This document shows positions 36,624 to 44,924 of a stretch of DNA of 64,000 nucleotides, piece after piece. Within the stretch, counting starts at the first letter, position 1. Each line of letters begins with the position of its first letter. Source of the stretch: Nocardioides jiangxiensis (GTDB taxonomy: Bacteria; Actinomycetota; Actinomycetes; Propionibacteriales; Nocardioidaceae); NCBI RefSeq assembly GCF_030580915.1, contig NZ_JAUQTA010000001.1, forward strand, positions 124,001 through 188,000, in the 5' to 3' direction. A program made the position numbers and the translations under genes. The notes under the pieces were generated by a model. That model was not told the DNA's origin, ran no database searches, and saw only the letters and a list, made by a program, of their open reading frames with translations.

Positions 36624-37376
36624 GTGCCGATGACACTCGCCCACCCGGCGGCTGTCCTGCCCTTCGCGAGGACGCGCCTCCCCCTGCCGGCGCTGGTCGC
36701 AGGCTCGATGCTGCCCGACATCCCGGTCTTCCTCGGCATGCCGCACCTCTACGAGGTGTCACACAGCATCCGTGGGGTCCTCGGCATCGACATGGTGGCG
36801 ACCTGCCTCGCCGTCGTGCTGTGGATCGGTGTCTGGCGGGAGGCGGTGCTCGACATGGCGCCTGGCGCGGTCCGACGCCGCTTCGCCCCGCCGCGACGAC
36901 CGGCGCTCGACTGGTGGCTGCTGGTCCCCGTCGCGGCCTGGGTGGGCGCAGGCACCCACGTGCTGTGGGATGCGTTCACCCACGGCGGTCGCTGGGGGCC
37001 GCGGCACCTCGCGTGGCTCGACGACCGCTGGCACGGCTACCTGGCCTACCGGTGGCTGCAGTACGGCTCGAGCGTGGTCGGGCTCGCCATCGTCGTCGGC
37101 GCACTGGTGACGGCCGTGGCGCGGCGTTCGCCCCGCGGAGATACCCGTGCCCGTCGCCTCCCGCCTGCCACGCTTCCCGCCATCGCGGTCATCGGGCTGA
37201 CGGCAGGCCTGGCCGGCGCCATCCGGTCGGCGCACCGGGGGCTCCACGACATGGCGTTCAACGGCGTGGTCGACAGCATCATGACGACGACCGCCCTGGT
37301 CGCACTGGCCTGCCTGCTCTGGCAGGCCAGCCGCCTGCTCAGTCCAGCTCGTACACGACCTGGACGGACACGCTGA
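36624..37376 (+). CDS. DUF4184 family integral membrane protein
   Basis: A 250-aa membrane protein with five to six predicted helices. The N-terminal MPMTLAHPAAVLPF and GSMLPDIPVFLG segments, together with HVLWDAFTHGGRWG near residue 112, match DUF4184, a family of unknown function with conserved His and Asp residues reminiscent of membrane-bound metal-dependent hydrolases. The GTG start fits both homologue N-termini and the leaderless -10 box; an ATG two codons later is possible. Its 3' end overlaps the convergent SIMPL gene by 38 bp. Confidence 0.8.
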   Translation: MPMTLAHPAAVLPFARTRLPLPALVAGSMLPDIPVFLGMPHLYEVSHSIRGVLGIDMVATCLAVVLWIGVWREAVLDMAPGAVRRRFAPPRRPALDWWLLVPVAAWVGAGTHVLWDAFTHGGRWGPRHLAWLDDRWHGYLAYRWLQYGSSVVGLAIVVGALVTAVARRSPRGDTRARRLPPATLPAIAVIGLTAGLAGAIRSAHRGLHDMAFNGVVDSIMTTTALVALACLLWQASRLLSPARTRPGRTR

Positions 37377-38082
37377 GCTTCTGCTCGCCGGGCTCGATCG
37401 GCACGGCGGCGCCGGCGGCCGACGCCTTGGCGTCGAATCCGTCGATCGCCGCGGGCTGGTAGCCGGCCGAGGCGCTGTTCTCGCGGATGGTGACGACCTC
37501 GCCCAGGTCGCGCCCGCCTGCGGCGGCGTACGCCTTCGCCCGCGCCTTCGCGTCCTTCATCGCCTTCTCGCGGGCCTCGGCCATGGCGGCGTCCTTGTCC
37601 GAGAGGGTGAGTCGGGTGCCCTGTACCCGGACCGCGTTGCCGCCCGCCGTGACCGCGTCACCGATGACCTTGCCCGCGGTGTCGAGGTCGCGCGCGTAGA
37701 CGCGGATCGAGTGGTCCGCGTCGTAGCCGGCCTGGCGCTCCCCGCCGCGGCTGTAGTCGTAGTGCGGGTTGACCGAGAAGCCGGTGGTCCGGATGTCCTT
37801 CTTCGCGACACCGGCCTTCTGGAGCGCGGCGGTGACCTTCGCCTCGATCGCGTTGCCGTCGGCGAGGGCGGCGGCGTTGGTGTCCCGCGTGACGTGGATG
37901 GTGAGGTCGGCGATCAGCAGGTCGGGCACCACCGTGACCTTGCCCGAGCCCGCGACGGTGACGGACTCGCTGCCGGGCTTGTCGTGTCCCTTGGCGCCGA
38001 GCGCATAGGCACCCAGCACCCCGAGCACGAGCAGGACGACGAGGGCGGCGACCCCGCCGATGAGGGCACGTGGACTGGTCAT
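37339..38082 (-). CDS. SIMPL (DUF541) domain envelope protein
   Basis: A 247-aa protein with an N-terminal membrane anchor or signal (ALIGGVAALVVLLVLGVLGAYALG) and a SIMPL domain. The latter starts SVTVAGSGKVTVVPDLLIADLTIHV and includes a repeat of Ala-rich amphipathic helices (AREKAMKDAKARAKAYAAAAG-like) typical of these BP26/OMP28-like oligomers. The function is unknown; homologues can form rings or channels. AGGAG stands five bases before the ATG at 38082. A probable TACTCT -10 box lies about 30 bp upstream. Confidence 0.85.
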   Translation of the reverse strand: MTSPRALIGGVAALVVLLVLGVLGAYALGAKGHDKPGSESVTVAGSGKVTVVPDLLIADLTIHVTRDTNAAALADGNAIEAKVTAALQKAGVAKKDIRTTGFSVNPHYDYSRGGERQAGYDADHSIRVYARDLDTAGKVIGDAVTAGGNAVRVQGTRLTLSDKDAAMAEAREKAMKDAKARAKAYAAAGGRDLGEVVTIRENSASAGYQPAAIDGFDAKASAAGAAVPIEPGEQKLSVSVQVVYELD

Positions 38083-38175
38083 GACGACTCCTGGAGCTCC
38101 GGGGTTGATGCAGAGTAGACGCCGCACCGACCTGATCGGTTCCGTTTCCGGCCCCTTGCGGTCCGGCGAGCCCCG

Positions 38176-38607
38176 TCAGCCTCTCGCCAGCAGCTCCAGC
38201 GCCTGGCGATAGCCGTCGATGCCCTGGCCGGCGATCACCGCAGCGGCGTACGGCGTGACCACGGAGGTGTGCCGGAACTCCTCCGGCCGCTGCTTCGGGT
38301 CGGAGATGTGCACCTCCACCAGCGGGGCGACGAGCTGGGCGCACGCATCGAAGATCGCCCACGAGTAGTGCGTCCAGGCGGCCGCGTTGAGGACCACCGG
38401 CGTCGCGTCGTCGGCAGCCTCGTTGAGCCAGTCGAGCATGACGCCCTCGTGGTTGGTCTGCCGGGTCTCCACCAGGAGGCCCAGGTCGGTCCCCCACTGC
38501 GCGCAGAGGTCGGCGAGCTGGTCGTGGGTGGTCGTGCCGTAGATCTCCGGCTGGCGGCGTCCGAGGCGCCCGAGGTTCGGTCCGTTGAGGACCAGCACGC
38601 GTCGCAT
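38176..38607 (-). CDS. aroQ: 3-dehydroquinate dehydratase, type II
   Basis: A 143-aa enzyme of the shikimate pathway. Signature residues: LVLNGPNLGRLGRRQPEIYG near residue 4 with the catalytic Arg/Tyr loop, NHEGVMLDWL near 50, LNAAAWTHYSWAI near 73 (orotate-like substrate Asn and catalytic His region), and VEVHISDP near 98. Normal type II length. The ATG is one base past the aroB stop. It is the last gene of the aroC-aroK-aroB-aroQ run. Confidence 0.96.
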   Translation of the reverse strand: MRRVLVLNGPNLGRLGRRQPEIYGTTTHDQLADLCAQWGTDLGLLVETRQTNHEGVMLDWLNEAADDATPVVLNAAAWTHYSWAIFDACAQLVAPLVEVHISDPKQRPEEFRHTSVVTPYAAAVIAGQGIDGYRQALELLARG

Positions 38608-38608
38608 G

Positions 38609-39721
38609 TCAGGCCTCCTGCCGGGTGGCACCGGCCATCACGTCGTACGCCGCGCGGAGGTGCTCCTCGGACGGCCCGCTGAGCACGACGGGCTTGCCGA
38701 TCTCGTCGAGGACCACGAAGCGCAGGGTGTTGCCGCGGGACTTCTTGTCGACGCGCATGGCAGCGAGCAGGTCCTCGAACGAGGCCCGGTCGTAGGAGAT
38801 CGGCAGGCCGACCGAGGCGAACGCCGCAGCGTGGCGCGCCGCCAGCTCGTCGTCGATGTGGCCGGTGAGCCGCGCGAGCTCGGCGATGAAGACGCAGCCG
38901 ATGGCGACCGCCTCGCCGTGCCGCATCGTGTAGCCCTCGGCGCGCTCGATGGCGTGCGCCATCGTGTGGCCGTAGTTGAGCGCCTCGCGGCCCGGATGGC
39001 CGTCGCGGCCGCCGGTCTCCTTGAGGTCATCGACGACGACGTCGATCTTGACCTGGATCGCGCGCTGCACCAGTTCCGGCAGCACCTCGCCGGCAGGGTC
39101 CGTGGCCGCTCCCGGGTCCGCCTCGACGAGCGCGAGGATCTCGGGGTCGGCGATGAAGCCGCACTTGATCACCTCTCCGAAGCCCGCGACGAGCTCCTGC
39201 CGAGGCAGCGTGAGCAGCGTGTCGAGGTCGACCAGCACGCCCGACGGCTCGTGGAACGCTCCCACGAGGTTCTTCCCCGCGGCGGTGTTGATGCCGGTCT
39301 TGCCGCCAACTGCCGCGTCGACCATGGCCAGCAGCGTGGTCGGCACGTGGACCACCTTCACGCCGCGCAGCCACGACGCGGCCACGAAGCCGCCGGCATC
39401 GGTCGTCGCGCCGCCACCGAAGGTGACGACCGCGTCCGACCGGGTGAAGCCGGCCTCTCCGAGCGCCTCCCAGCACTGCACGATGATGTCGGCGTCCTTG
39501 GTCTGCTCGCCGCTGGGCAGACCGAGCGCGAGCACGTCGTACAGCGGGCGGAGGACGTCCAGCACCGGCTCGGCGAGCTCGGCGAGCTCGGCCGCGTAGA
39601 GGAACGCGACACGCTGGACGCCCTCACCCAGCAGGCCGGGCAGGCGGTCGGCGAGGCCGCGCCCGATCACCACGTCGTACGGTGCGGCACCGCCGACGTG
39701 CAGCGTGATGTCGTTGCTCAT
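38609..39721 (-). CDS. aroB: 3-dehydroquinate synthase
   Basis: A 370-aa NAD- and metal-dependent enzyme making dehydroquinate from DAHP. Motifs: LPSGEQTKD near residue 68, GGGATTDAGGFVAASWLRGV near 100, PTTLLAMVDAAVGGKTGIN near 126, and the metal-binding region with EVIKCGF, LNYGHTMAHAIE (His) and MRHGEAVAIG (His). The ATG overlaps the aroK stop (ATGA). Confidence 0.97.
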   Translation of the reverse strand: MSNDITLHVGGAAPYDVVIGRGLADRLPGLLGEGVQRVAFLYAAELAELAEPVLDVLRPLYDVLALGLPSGEQTKDADIIVQCWEALGEAGFTRSDAVVTFGGGATTDAGGFVAASWLRGVKVVHVPTTLLAMVDAAVGGKTGINTAAGKNLVGAFHEPSGVLVDLDTLLTLPRQELVAGFGEVIKCGFIADPEILALVEADPGAATDPAGEVLPELVQRAIQVKIDVVVDDLKETGGRDGHPGREALNYGHTMAHAIERAEGYTMRHGEAVAIGCVFIAELARLTGHIDDELAARHAAAFASVGLPISYDRASFEDLLAAMRVDKKSRGNTLRFVVLDEIGKPVVLSGPSEEHLRAAYDVMAGATRQEA

Positions 39722-40227
39722 GCGTTCTCCTCCACGCGACGGATGATCTCCGCCGCCACGTCGTCGGGGGTACGGCCGTTGGTGTCGACGGTGATGGTCG
39801 CGACTGCCGCGTAGATCGGCGCTCGCTCCTCGAGGAGCTTCATGACGCGTGCGCGGACGTTGCCGAGCAGCAGCGGGCGTCCGTGGCCGAGGCCGACACG
39901 CTTGACCGCGTCCGCGACGCCGACCTCGAGGTAGACGACCGTGTGCCCGGCGAGCGCTTCCTGCGTCACCGGCGCCAGCACGGCGCCACCGCCGAGGGCC
40001 AGCACGCCGTCGTGCTCGACGAGGGCGGTCGCGACAGCGGCCACCTCGAGCGCACGGAAGTGCTCCTCGCCCTCGTCGACGAAGATCTCGCTGACCGGCT
40101 TGCCCGCCGCGGCCTCGATGTCCTGGTCGGTGTCGCGGACGCCGAGGCCCCAGTGCTCACCGAGGCGGCGCGCGACGGTCGACTTGCCTGCCCCCATCGG
40201 ACCGACGAGGACGACGCGCGGAGCCAC
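39718..40227 (-). CDS. aroK: Shikimate kinase
   Basis: A 169-aa P-loop kinase phosphorylating shikimate. GPMGAGKST is the Walker A near residue 9, DTDQDIEAAAGKPVSEIF carries the substrate Asp near 32, and LALGGGAVL is near 75; the lid includes GRPLLLGN near 113. The GTG at 40227 is chosen as it follows the aroC stop by 7 bp and gives the standard N-terminus; the long upstream extension lies inside aroC. Confidence 0.95.
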   Translation of the reverse strand: MAPRVVLVGPMGAGKSTVARRLGEHWGLGVRDTDQDIEAAAGKPVSEIFVDEGEEHFRALEVAAVATALVEHDGVLALGGGAVLAPVTQEALAGHTVVYLEVGVADAVKRVGLGHGRPLLLGNVRARVMKLLEERAPIYAAVATITVDTNGRTPDDVAAEIIRRVEENA

Positions 40228-40234
40228 CCTCAGC

Positions 40235-41416
40235 TCACTTGAAGTTGATGGCGTCGAGGTACGCCTGCGCGTTGCGGCGCGTCTCCTGCACGGAGTCGCC
40301 ACCGAACTTCTCGATGACGGCGTCGGCCAGGACGAGGGCCACCATCGCCTCGGCGACGATGCCCGCGGCCGGGACGGCACAGACGTCCGAGCGCTGGTGG
40401 TGGGCGACGGCCTCCTCGCCGGTGGCGACGTCGATCGTCTTCAGTGCGCGCGGGACGGTGGCGATCGGCTTCATCGCAGCGCGGACGCGGAGCACCTCGC
40501 CGGTCGACATGCCGCCCTCGGTGCCGCCGGCCCGACCCGACGTACGCCGGATGGTGCCGTTCTCGTCCTTGACGATCTCGTCGTGCGCCAGCGAGCCCGG
40601 GGTGGCGGCCAGCTCGAAGCCGTCGCCGATCTCGACGCCCTTGATCGCCTGGATGCCCATCATCGCCGCGGCCAGACGCGCGTCGAGACGACGGTCCCAG
40701 TGGACGTGCGAGCCGAGGCCCTGCGGCAGGCCGTAGACGACGACCTCGACGACACCGCCGAGGGTGTCACCGGACTTGTGGGCCTCGTCGATACGGGCGA
40801 CCATCGCCGCCGACGACGCGGCGTCGAGGCACCGGACCGGGTCGGCGTCGAGCTTCTCGACGTCGGCGAAGACCGGCAGGTCGGTGCCGGTCGTGCGTAC
40901 GCCACCGAGCTCGATGACGTGGCTGACGATCTCGATGTCGAGGACCTGCTGGAGGAAGTTGCTGGCGACGCGGCCGAGCGCCACCCGAGCTGCGGTCTCA
41001 CGCGCGGAGGCGCGCTCGAGGATCGGCCGGGCCTCGTCGAAGTCGTACTTCTGCATGCCCACGAGGTCGGCGTGGCCCGGGCGCGGACGGGTCAGCTTGG
41101 CGTTGCGACCGGTCTCCTTGAGCAGCGACGGGTCCACCGGGTCGGCGGACATGACCGTCTCCCACTTGGGCCACTCGGAGTTGCCGACGCTGAGCGCGAT
41201 CGGGCCGCCCTGGGTCTTGCCGTGGCGGACGCCGCCGGTGATCGTCACGACGTCCTGCTCGAACGCCATGCGCGCACCGCGGCCGTAGCCGAGGCGGCGA
41301 CGGGCCAGGGAGTCGGCGATGTCGGCCGAGGTCACCTCGACGTGTGCCGGGAGACCTTCGAGGATTGCAGTGAGCGACGGTCCGTGGGACTCGCCCGCAG
41401 TGAGCCAGCGAAGCAT
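40235..41416 (-). CDS. aroC: Chorismate synthase
   Basis: A 393-aa FMN-dependent lyase converting EPSP to chorismate. Family signatures: [16 protein letters not shown] near residue 8, [12 protein letters not shown] near 40, [13 protein letters not shown] near 112, [14 protein letters not shown] near 135 and [17 protein letters not shown] near 335. AAAGGA stands seven bases before the ATG. It is separated from the upstream Ig-like protein gene by about 67 bp with a hairpin, so it probably has its own promoter. Confidence 0.97.
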   Translation of the reverse strand: MLRWLTAGESHGPSLTAILEGLPAHVEVTSADIADSLARRRLGYGRGARMAFEQDVVTITGGVRHGKTQGGPIALSVGNSEWPKWETVMSADPVDPSLLKETGRNAKLTRPRPGHADLVGMQKYDFDEARPILERASARETAARVALGRVASNFLQQVLDIEIVSHVIELGGVRTTGTDLPVFADVEKLDADPVRCLDAASSAAMVARIDEAHKSGDTLGGVVEVVVYGLPQGLGSHVHWDRRLDARLAAAMMGIQAIKGVEIGDGFELAATPGSLAHDEIVKDENGTIRRTSGRAGGTEGGMSTGEVLRVRAAMKPIATVPRALKTIDVATGEEAVAHHQRSDVCAVPAAGIVAEAMVALVLADAVIEKFGGDSVQETRRNAQAYLDAINFK

Positions 41417-41457
41417 GGGGTCATCCTTTCACGCTCGCGCGTCCGCCCGTGCCGGCG

Positions 41458-41475
41458 GTGTCGCTGGCGGGACAC
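41458..41475 (-). terminator. Hairpin after the Ig-like protein gene
   Basis: GTGTC and GACAC pair around a GC-rich loop, 9 bp past the stop at 41484. Short stem, no U-tract. Confidence 0.45.
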
Positions 41476-41483
41476 GTGACAGG

Positions 41484-43427
41484 TCAGGGCGTGATTATCA
41501 GTGTCGGCAGGCGCCGCACCGTCTGGAGGAAGCCGCCACCGGCCGGGCGCACCACCCTGAGTGGCAGCTTTCCGGTCGCAGCCGGTCGGAAGGCGAGGCG
41601 GTAGGTGCCGGTGGAGGTCGCGCACCGCTCGGCCTCGGTCACCCACCGGTGTTGGCGGTAGCTCTCGAGGCGGAGCTTCGTCGTGCACGAGCCCGGCAGC
41701 ATCGTGCCGGTGACGACGACGGCGTCGCCGGCACGGACCGTCGTCGCACGGAGGTGTCCGGTGAGAGCCACGAAGCTGTCGACGCGGATCGACGGCCCCG
41801 TCGACCCACCCCAGGAGCCGTCGGAGGCGAGGGTCTGCACCCGGTAGTACGCCGACCGCCCCGCGATCGGGCTGAACCGCACGATCCCGGACGCGTCCGA
41901 CGTCGTCGTGGCCACGGCGCGCCACGTCGTCGTCCCGACGACCCGACGCTGCAGGGTCGCGGTCACCCCCGCCCGCGGAGCCCCGTCCACCGAGGTTGTG
42001 CCGCTGAGCGCCACCTGCGCGCCGTAGGTCCCGGGAGGCCGCGTACGCAGCGTCCCGAGCGCGCGCGGGAGGACCCGGTAGGTACCGGTCAGGCGCATGT
42101 CGTGGCCGGCCATCGGGGACACCGTCACCTCGACGGTGTGGGTGCCCGGCTGACCGGTGGGCAGAACGACGACCGGCTCAGCGGTGGTCGGGCACGACGC
42201 GGAGCAGATGAAGCCACCGGCGGTGATGCCGTCGACGGTCACGGTGAGATCGACGAGGGAGGAGTTCGTGGTGCTGGCGCGACTCGTGAGGGACAGCTTC
42301 GAGCCGGGCATGACGACGGCGTCGCTCGGCAGGTCCCAGCTGGCGAACAGGGTCTGCGTCACGTCGACCGCGGCACTCACGGTCGACGAGATCCCGCGAT
42401 CGTCCGTCACGGTGTAAGCGATGGTGTGCTGGCCCGCAGGCACGCGCTCACCGGAGTAGCCCGCGGCAACGTGGTTGACCTCGTCGCTCGCCCCGACCGG
42501 CTCGACACTGCTGACCGCGCCGTCGATGGTGGTGGTCACGGACGCGACGCGTGTCTCGGGCAGGTCGTTGCCTGAGTTGTTGCGGAGCGCGTACTGAAAA
42601 GGGATCTCCACGCGGTCGAGGTCGTCGTCCAGGGTCGGATTGCCCAGGACCGGCGCCGTGAGGATCGGACCGTGATCGACCATGTATCCCACGACGTGGC
42701 CGATGTTGCCGATGCCGCGGTCGTCGACTGCCCGCACCGCGATTCGGCGGCCGTCCTCGTAGTAGGCGGATGTGTCGAGCGACGCCGTCCACGGGCCACC
42801 GACGACCGAAGGGGCCGCCATCGGGATCTTCGCGCTGCTGGTGAAGAGGTACATAGCCTGCACGGAGCCGCCGTCGTGTGCGCTCGGATAGGCCCGGACC
42901 AGGAGGGAGTCATCGGCCGTCAGCGGCCAGACACCGCCTCGGGACGCACCGTCCACGACCACCGTCGGGCGCTTGTTGTCGAGCTGGACAGTGCCCGTGG
43001 CCCTTGCAGGCGCGGAGTTGTCCGTCGTGTCGGCGCGCACAGCGAAAGTGCTGACACCGTCCTCGTACTCCCAGGACGAGACATTGCCCGACTGCGTCCA
43101 GATGTCCGGCGTGCGTGTGGTGTCGAACGTCGCGGTCTCGATGCATCCGGCTGTGCAGTCGGCGCCGTAGAGGGAGAACGACGACTTCTGGTCGGCGAAC
43201 GTCGCGGTCGCGGAGTAGATCGGCGTGCCGGCCGACGCCGTTACCCGGAAGGTGACGGTCAGATTGCCGGTGACGGTCGCCCCGTCCGCCGGGCTGATGA
43301 TCTCGACCGACAACGTCGATGCGGCATCTGCCGGAGCAGCAACCAGCAGGGGGCTCAGCATGAGCAGCGCGGCCAACGTTCGTCTCACGGCACGAAGCCT
43401 AAGCGTCGGTGCAGCAACCAATCGCAT
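41484..43427 (-). CDS. Secreted protein with Ig-like beta-sandwich repeats
   Basis: A 647-aa exported protein. A basic N-terminus and signal core (LAALLMLSPLLVAAPADA) are followed by an estimated five to six beta-sandwich units. The first begins SVEIISPADGATVTGNLTVTFRV. Later ones contain Ig-like phrases such as AYTVTDDRGISSTVSA and GTHTVEVTVSPMAGHD. A C-terminal unit, TYGAQVALSGTTSVDGAPRAGVTATLQRR, resembles wall-protein domains. There is no sorting signal or catalytic motif, so adhesion or wall association is only a guess. ATG at 43427 is 13 bp after the prepilin peptidase stop. A GTG at 43388, preceded by TAGGCT at 7 nt, gives a more compact signal peptide and may be the true start. It interrupts the aro gene order. 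Confidence 0.75.
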   Translation of the reverse strand: MRLVAAPTLRLRAVRRTLAALLMLSPLLVAAPADAASTLSVEIISPADGATVTGNLTVTFRVTASAGTPIYSATATFADQKSSFSLYGADCTAGCIETATFDTTRTPDIWTQSGNVSSWEYEDGVSTFAVRADTTDNSAPARATGTVQLDNKRPTVVVDGASRGGVWPLTADDSLLVRAYPSAHDGGSVQAMYLFTSSAKIPMAAPSVVGGPWTASLDTSAYYEDGRRIAVRAVDDRGIGNIGHVVGYMVDHGPILTAPVLGNPTLDDDLDRVEIPFQYALRNNSGNDLPETRVASVTTTIDGAVSSVEPVGASDEVNHVAAGYSGERVPAGQHTIAYTVTDDRGISSTVSAAVDVTQTLFASWDLPSDAVVMPGSKLSLTSRASTTNSSLVDLTVTVDGITAGGFICSASCPTTAEPVVVLPTGQPGTHTVEVTVSPMAGHDMRLTGTYRVLPRALGTLRTRPPGTYGAQVALSGTTSVDGAPRAGVTATLQRRVVGTTTWRAVATTTSDASGIVRFSPIAGRSAYYRVQTLASDGSWGGSTGPSIRVDSFVALTGHLRATTVRAGDAVVVTGTMLPGSCTTKLRLESYRQHRWVTEAERCATSTGTYRLAFRPAATGKLPLRVVRPAGGGFLQTVRRLPTLIITP

Positions 43428-43440
43428 CGGCACCGATCGG

Positions 43441-44118
43441 CTAGGACACGGCCTGCCAGACAACGCCCACGAGCACGCCCAGCAGCATGAACGGACCGAA
43501 CGGGAACGACCGGTCCGTGGTCAGCCGGAGCAGCCGCATGGGCACCCACAGCACAACGCCCAGCACGAACCCGGCGTAGCCACCGACCAGGAGCGCAGGG
43601 GCACCGAGGTAGCCGAGGGCGAGGCCGATCACGCCGGAGAGCCGGACGTCGCCGAAGCCCATGCCGGGCGTGAAGCGCCAGAGCAGCCAGTAGAGCGCGC
43701 GGAGCACCGCGAGCCCGACCAGCGCGCCGAGGAGGCGCCGCGGCTCCCCCGCCAGCAGGCCCGCAGCGACGACGAGCACCCCCACCACGAGGTACGACGG
43801 CCGGATCAGCGCCGTGGGCAGCAGCCGCAGGCGCCAGTCGACGTAGCCGAGCGCCACACCGACCGGGCAGAGGTAGAGCAGGAAGAGCAGGGCCCAGTCC
43901 GCGCCCAGTGCCCCACCCACCACGGCCCCGGCTGCTGCGGAGGCGAGGGCTGCCTTCCAGAGGAGGCCCGGGGCGGCCGCGAGGTCGGCGTACGGGACCT
44001 TGTCGGTGGCCGACGGGCTGTCGGGTGCCGGTTCGGGAAGCGCCCGGACGAGACGGGGCACCAGCAGGCCGAGGAGGCCCGCGACCGCGGCACACCAGGC
44101 GGCGACCACGAGGTGCAT
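43441..44118 (-). CDS. A24-family prepilin peptidase
   Basis: A 225-aa membrane protein with about six to seven helices. The two catalytic aspartates of the A24 (type IV prepilin peptidase) family are recognisable in GYVDWRLRLLP near residue 92 and FGDVRLSG near 157. It lacks the N-terminal methyltransferase zinc domain, as in many actinobacterial forms. The ATG overlaps the aroE stop by one base (TGATG). No pilin or tad genes are in the window, so its substrates must be encoded elsewhere. A similar placement beside aroE is known in other actinobacteria. Confidence 0.88.
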   Translation of the reverse strand: MHLVVAAWCAAVAGLLGLLVPRLVRALPEPAPDSPSATDKVPYADLAAAPGLLWKAALASAAAGAVVGGALGADWALLFLLYLCPVGVALGYVDWRLRLLPTALIRPSYLVVGVLVVAAGLLAGEPRRLLGALVGLAVLRALYWLLWRFTPGMGFGDVRLSGVIGLALGYLGAPALLVGGYAGFVLGVVLWVPMRLLRLTTDRSFPFGPFMLLGVLVGVVWQAVS

Positions 44119-44924
44119 CAGAGGAGGTTCCGCGCGCCGAGCTCGGCCTCGCCGGCCGCGCGCATCTCTGCGAGTGGAGCCTCGTGGCCGGTGAAGAGCG
44201 AGAACTGGATCCCGGCCTGGTGCACGAGGAGGTCCAGGCCCGACACGAGGACGCCCTGGGCCGCACGTGCCAGCGGCGTCGGCCACGGGTGGTACAGCAC
44301 CTCGAACGTGACCGCGACGTCGTCGCACCGGGAGATCAGGTCCGGCGTCTGTGCCTCGACCGGGATGGTCGAGACCAGGATGTCGCCCTCGGCGAAGTCG
44401 TCGGCAAGCGACCCGACGATGATCGTCGGCGCCGAGGGGTGCCGGTGCACGGCGGCGACGGTCTCGGCAGCCCGCTCCGGCGAGCGGACCAGGAAGCGGA
44501 TCTCGGTGACGCCCAGGTCGCACAGGGCGAGCGCCGTCGACGTCGCGGTGGCGCCACCTCCCAGCACCGTCGCGGCGAGCAGGCGTCCGTCGAAGCGCTC
44601 GTGGATCGCCGCCACCGCACCGGGGATGTCGGTGTTGTCGGCGTGGACCGTGCCGTTGTCGAGGACCAGGGTGTTGGCCGCACCTGCCAGCCGGGCGCGG
44701 TCGGTGATCGTGTCCGCCAGCGGCATGGCCTCGCGCTTGAGCGGCATGGTCAGCGAGAGGCCGCGCCACTCCGGCCCGCGCTCGGCGACGAAGGCAGCGA
44801 GACCGCCGGCCGGGACCCGCTTGGTGCGGTAGGTCCAGTCCATGCCGAGGGCTGCGTAGCCGGCCCGGTGCAGGACCGGCGAGAGCGAGTGGGCGATCGG
44901 GTCGCCCAGGACGGCACACTTCAT
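44118..44924 (-). CDS. aroE: Shikimate dehydrogenase
   Basis: A 268-aa NADP-dependent enzyme reducing 3-dehydroshikimate. The substrate site is AVLGDPIAHSLSPVLHRAGYA near residue 4, LSLTMPLKREA near 56 with the catalytic Lys, and NTDIPG near 97 with the Asp. The nucleotide loop is VLGGGATATSTALAL near 119. The start overlaps the mltG stop by one base. It is coupled on both sides, giving an mltG-aroE-peptidase order. Confidence 0.93.
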   Translation of the reverse strand: MKCAVLGDPIAHSLSPVLHRAGYAALGMDWTYRTKRVPAGGLAAFVAERGPEWRGLSLTMPLKREAMPLADTITDRARLAGAANTLVLDNGTVHADNTDIPGAVAAIHERFDGRLLAATVLGGGATATSTALALCDLGVTEIRFLVRSPERAAETVAAVHRHPSAPTIIVGSLADDFAEGDILVSTIPVEAQTPDLISRCDDVAVTFEVLYHPWPTPLARAAQGVLVSGLDLLVHQAGIQFSLFTGHEAPLAEMRAAGEAELGARNLL

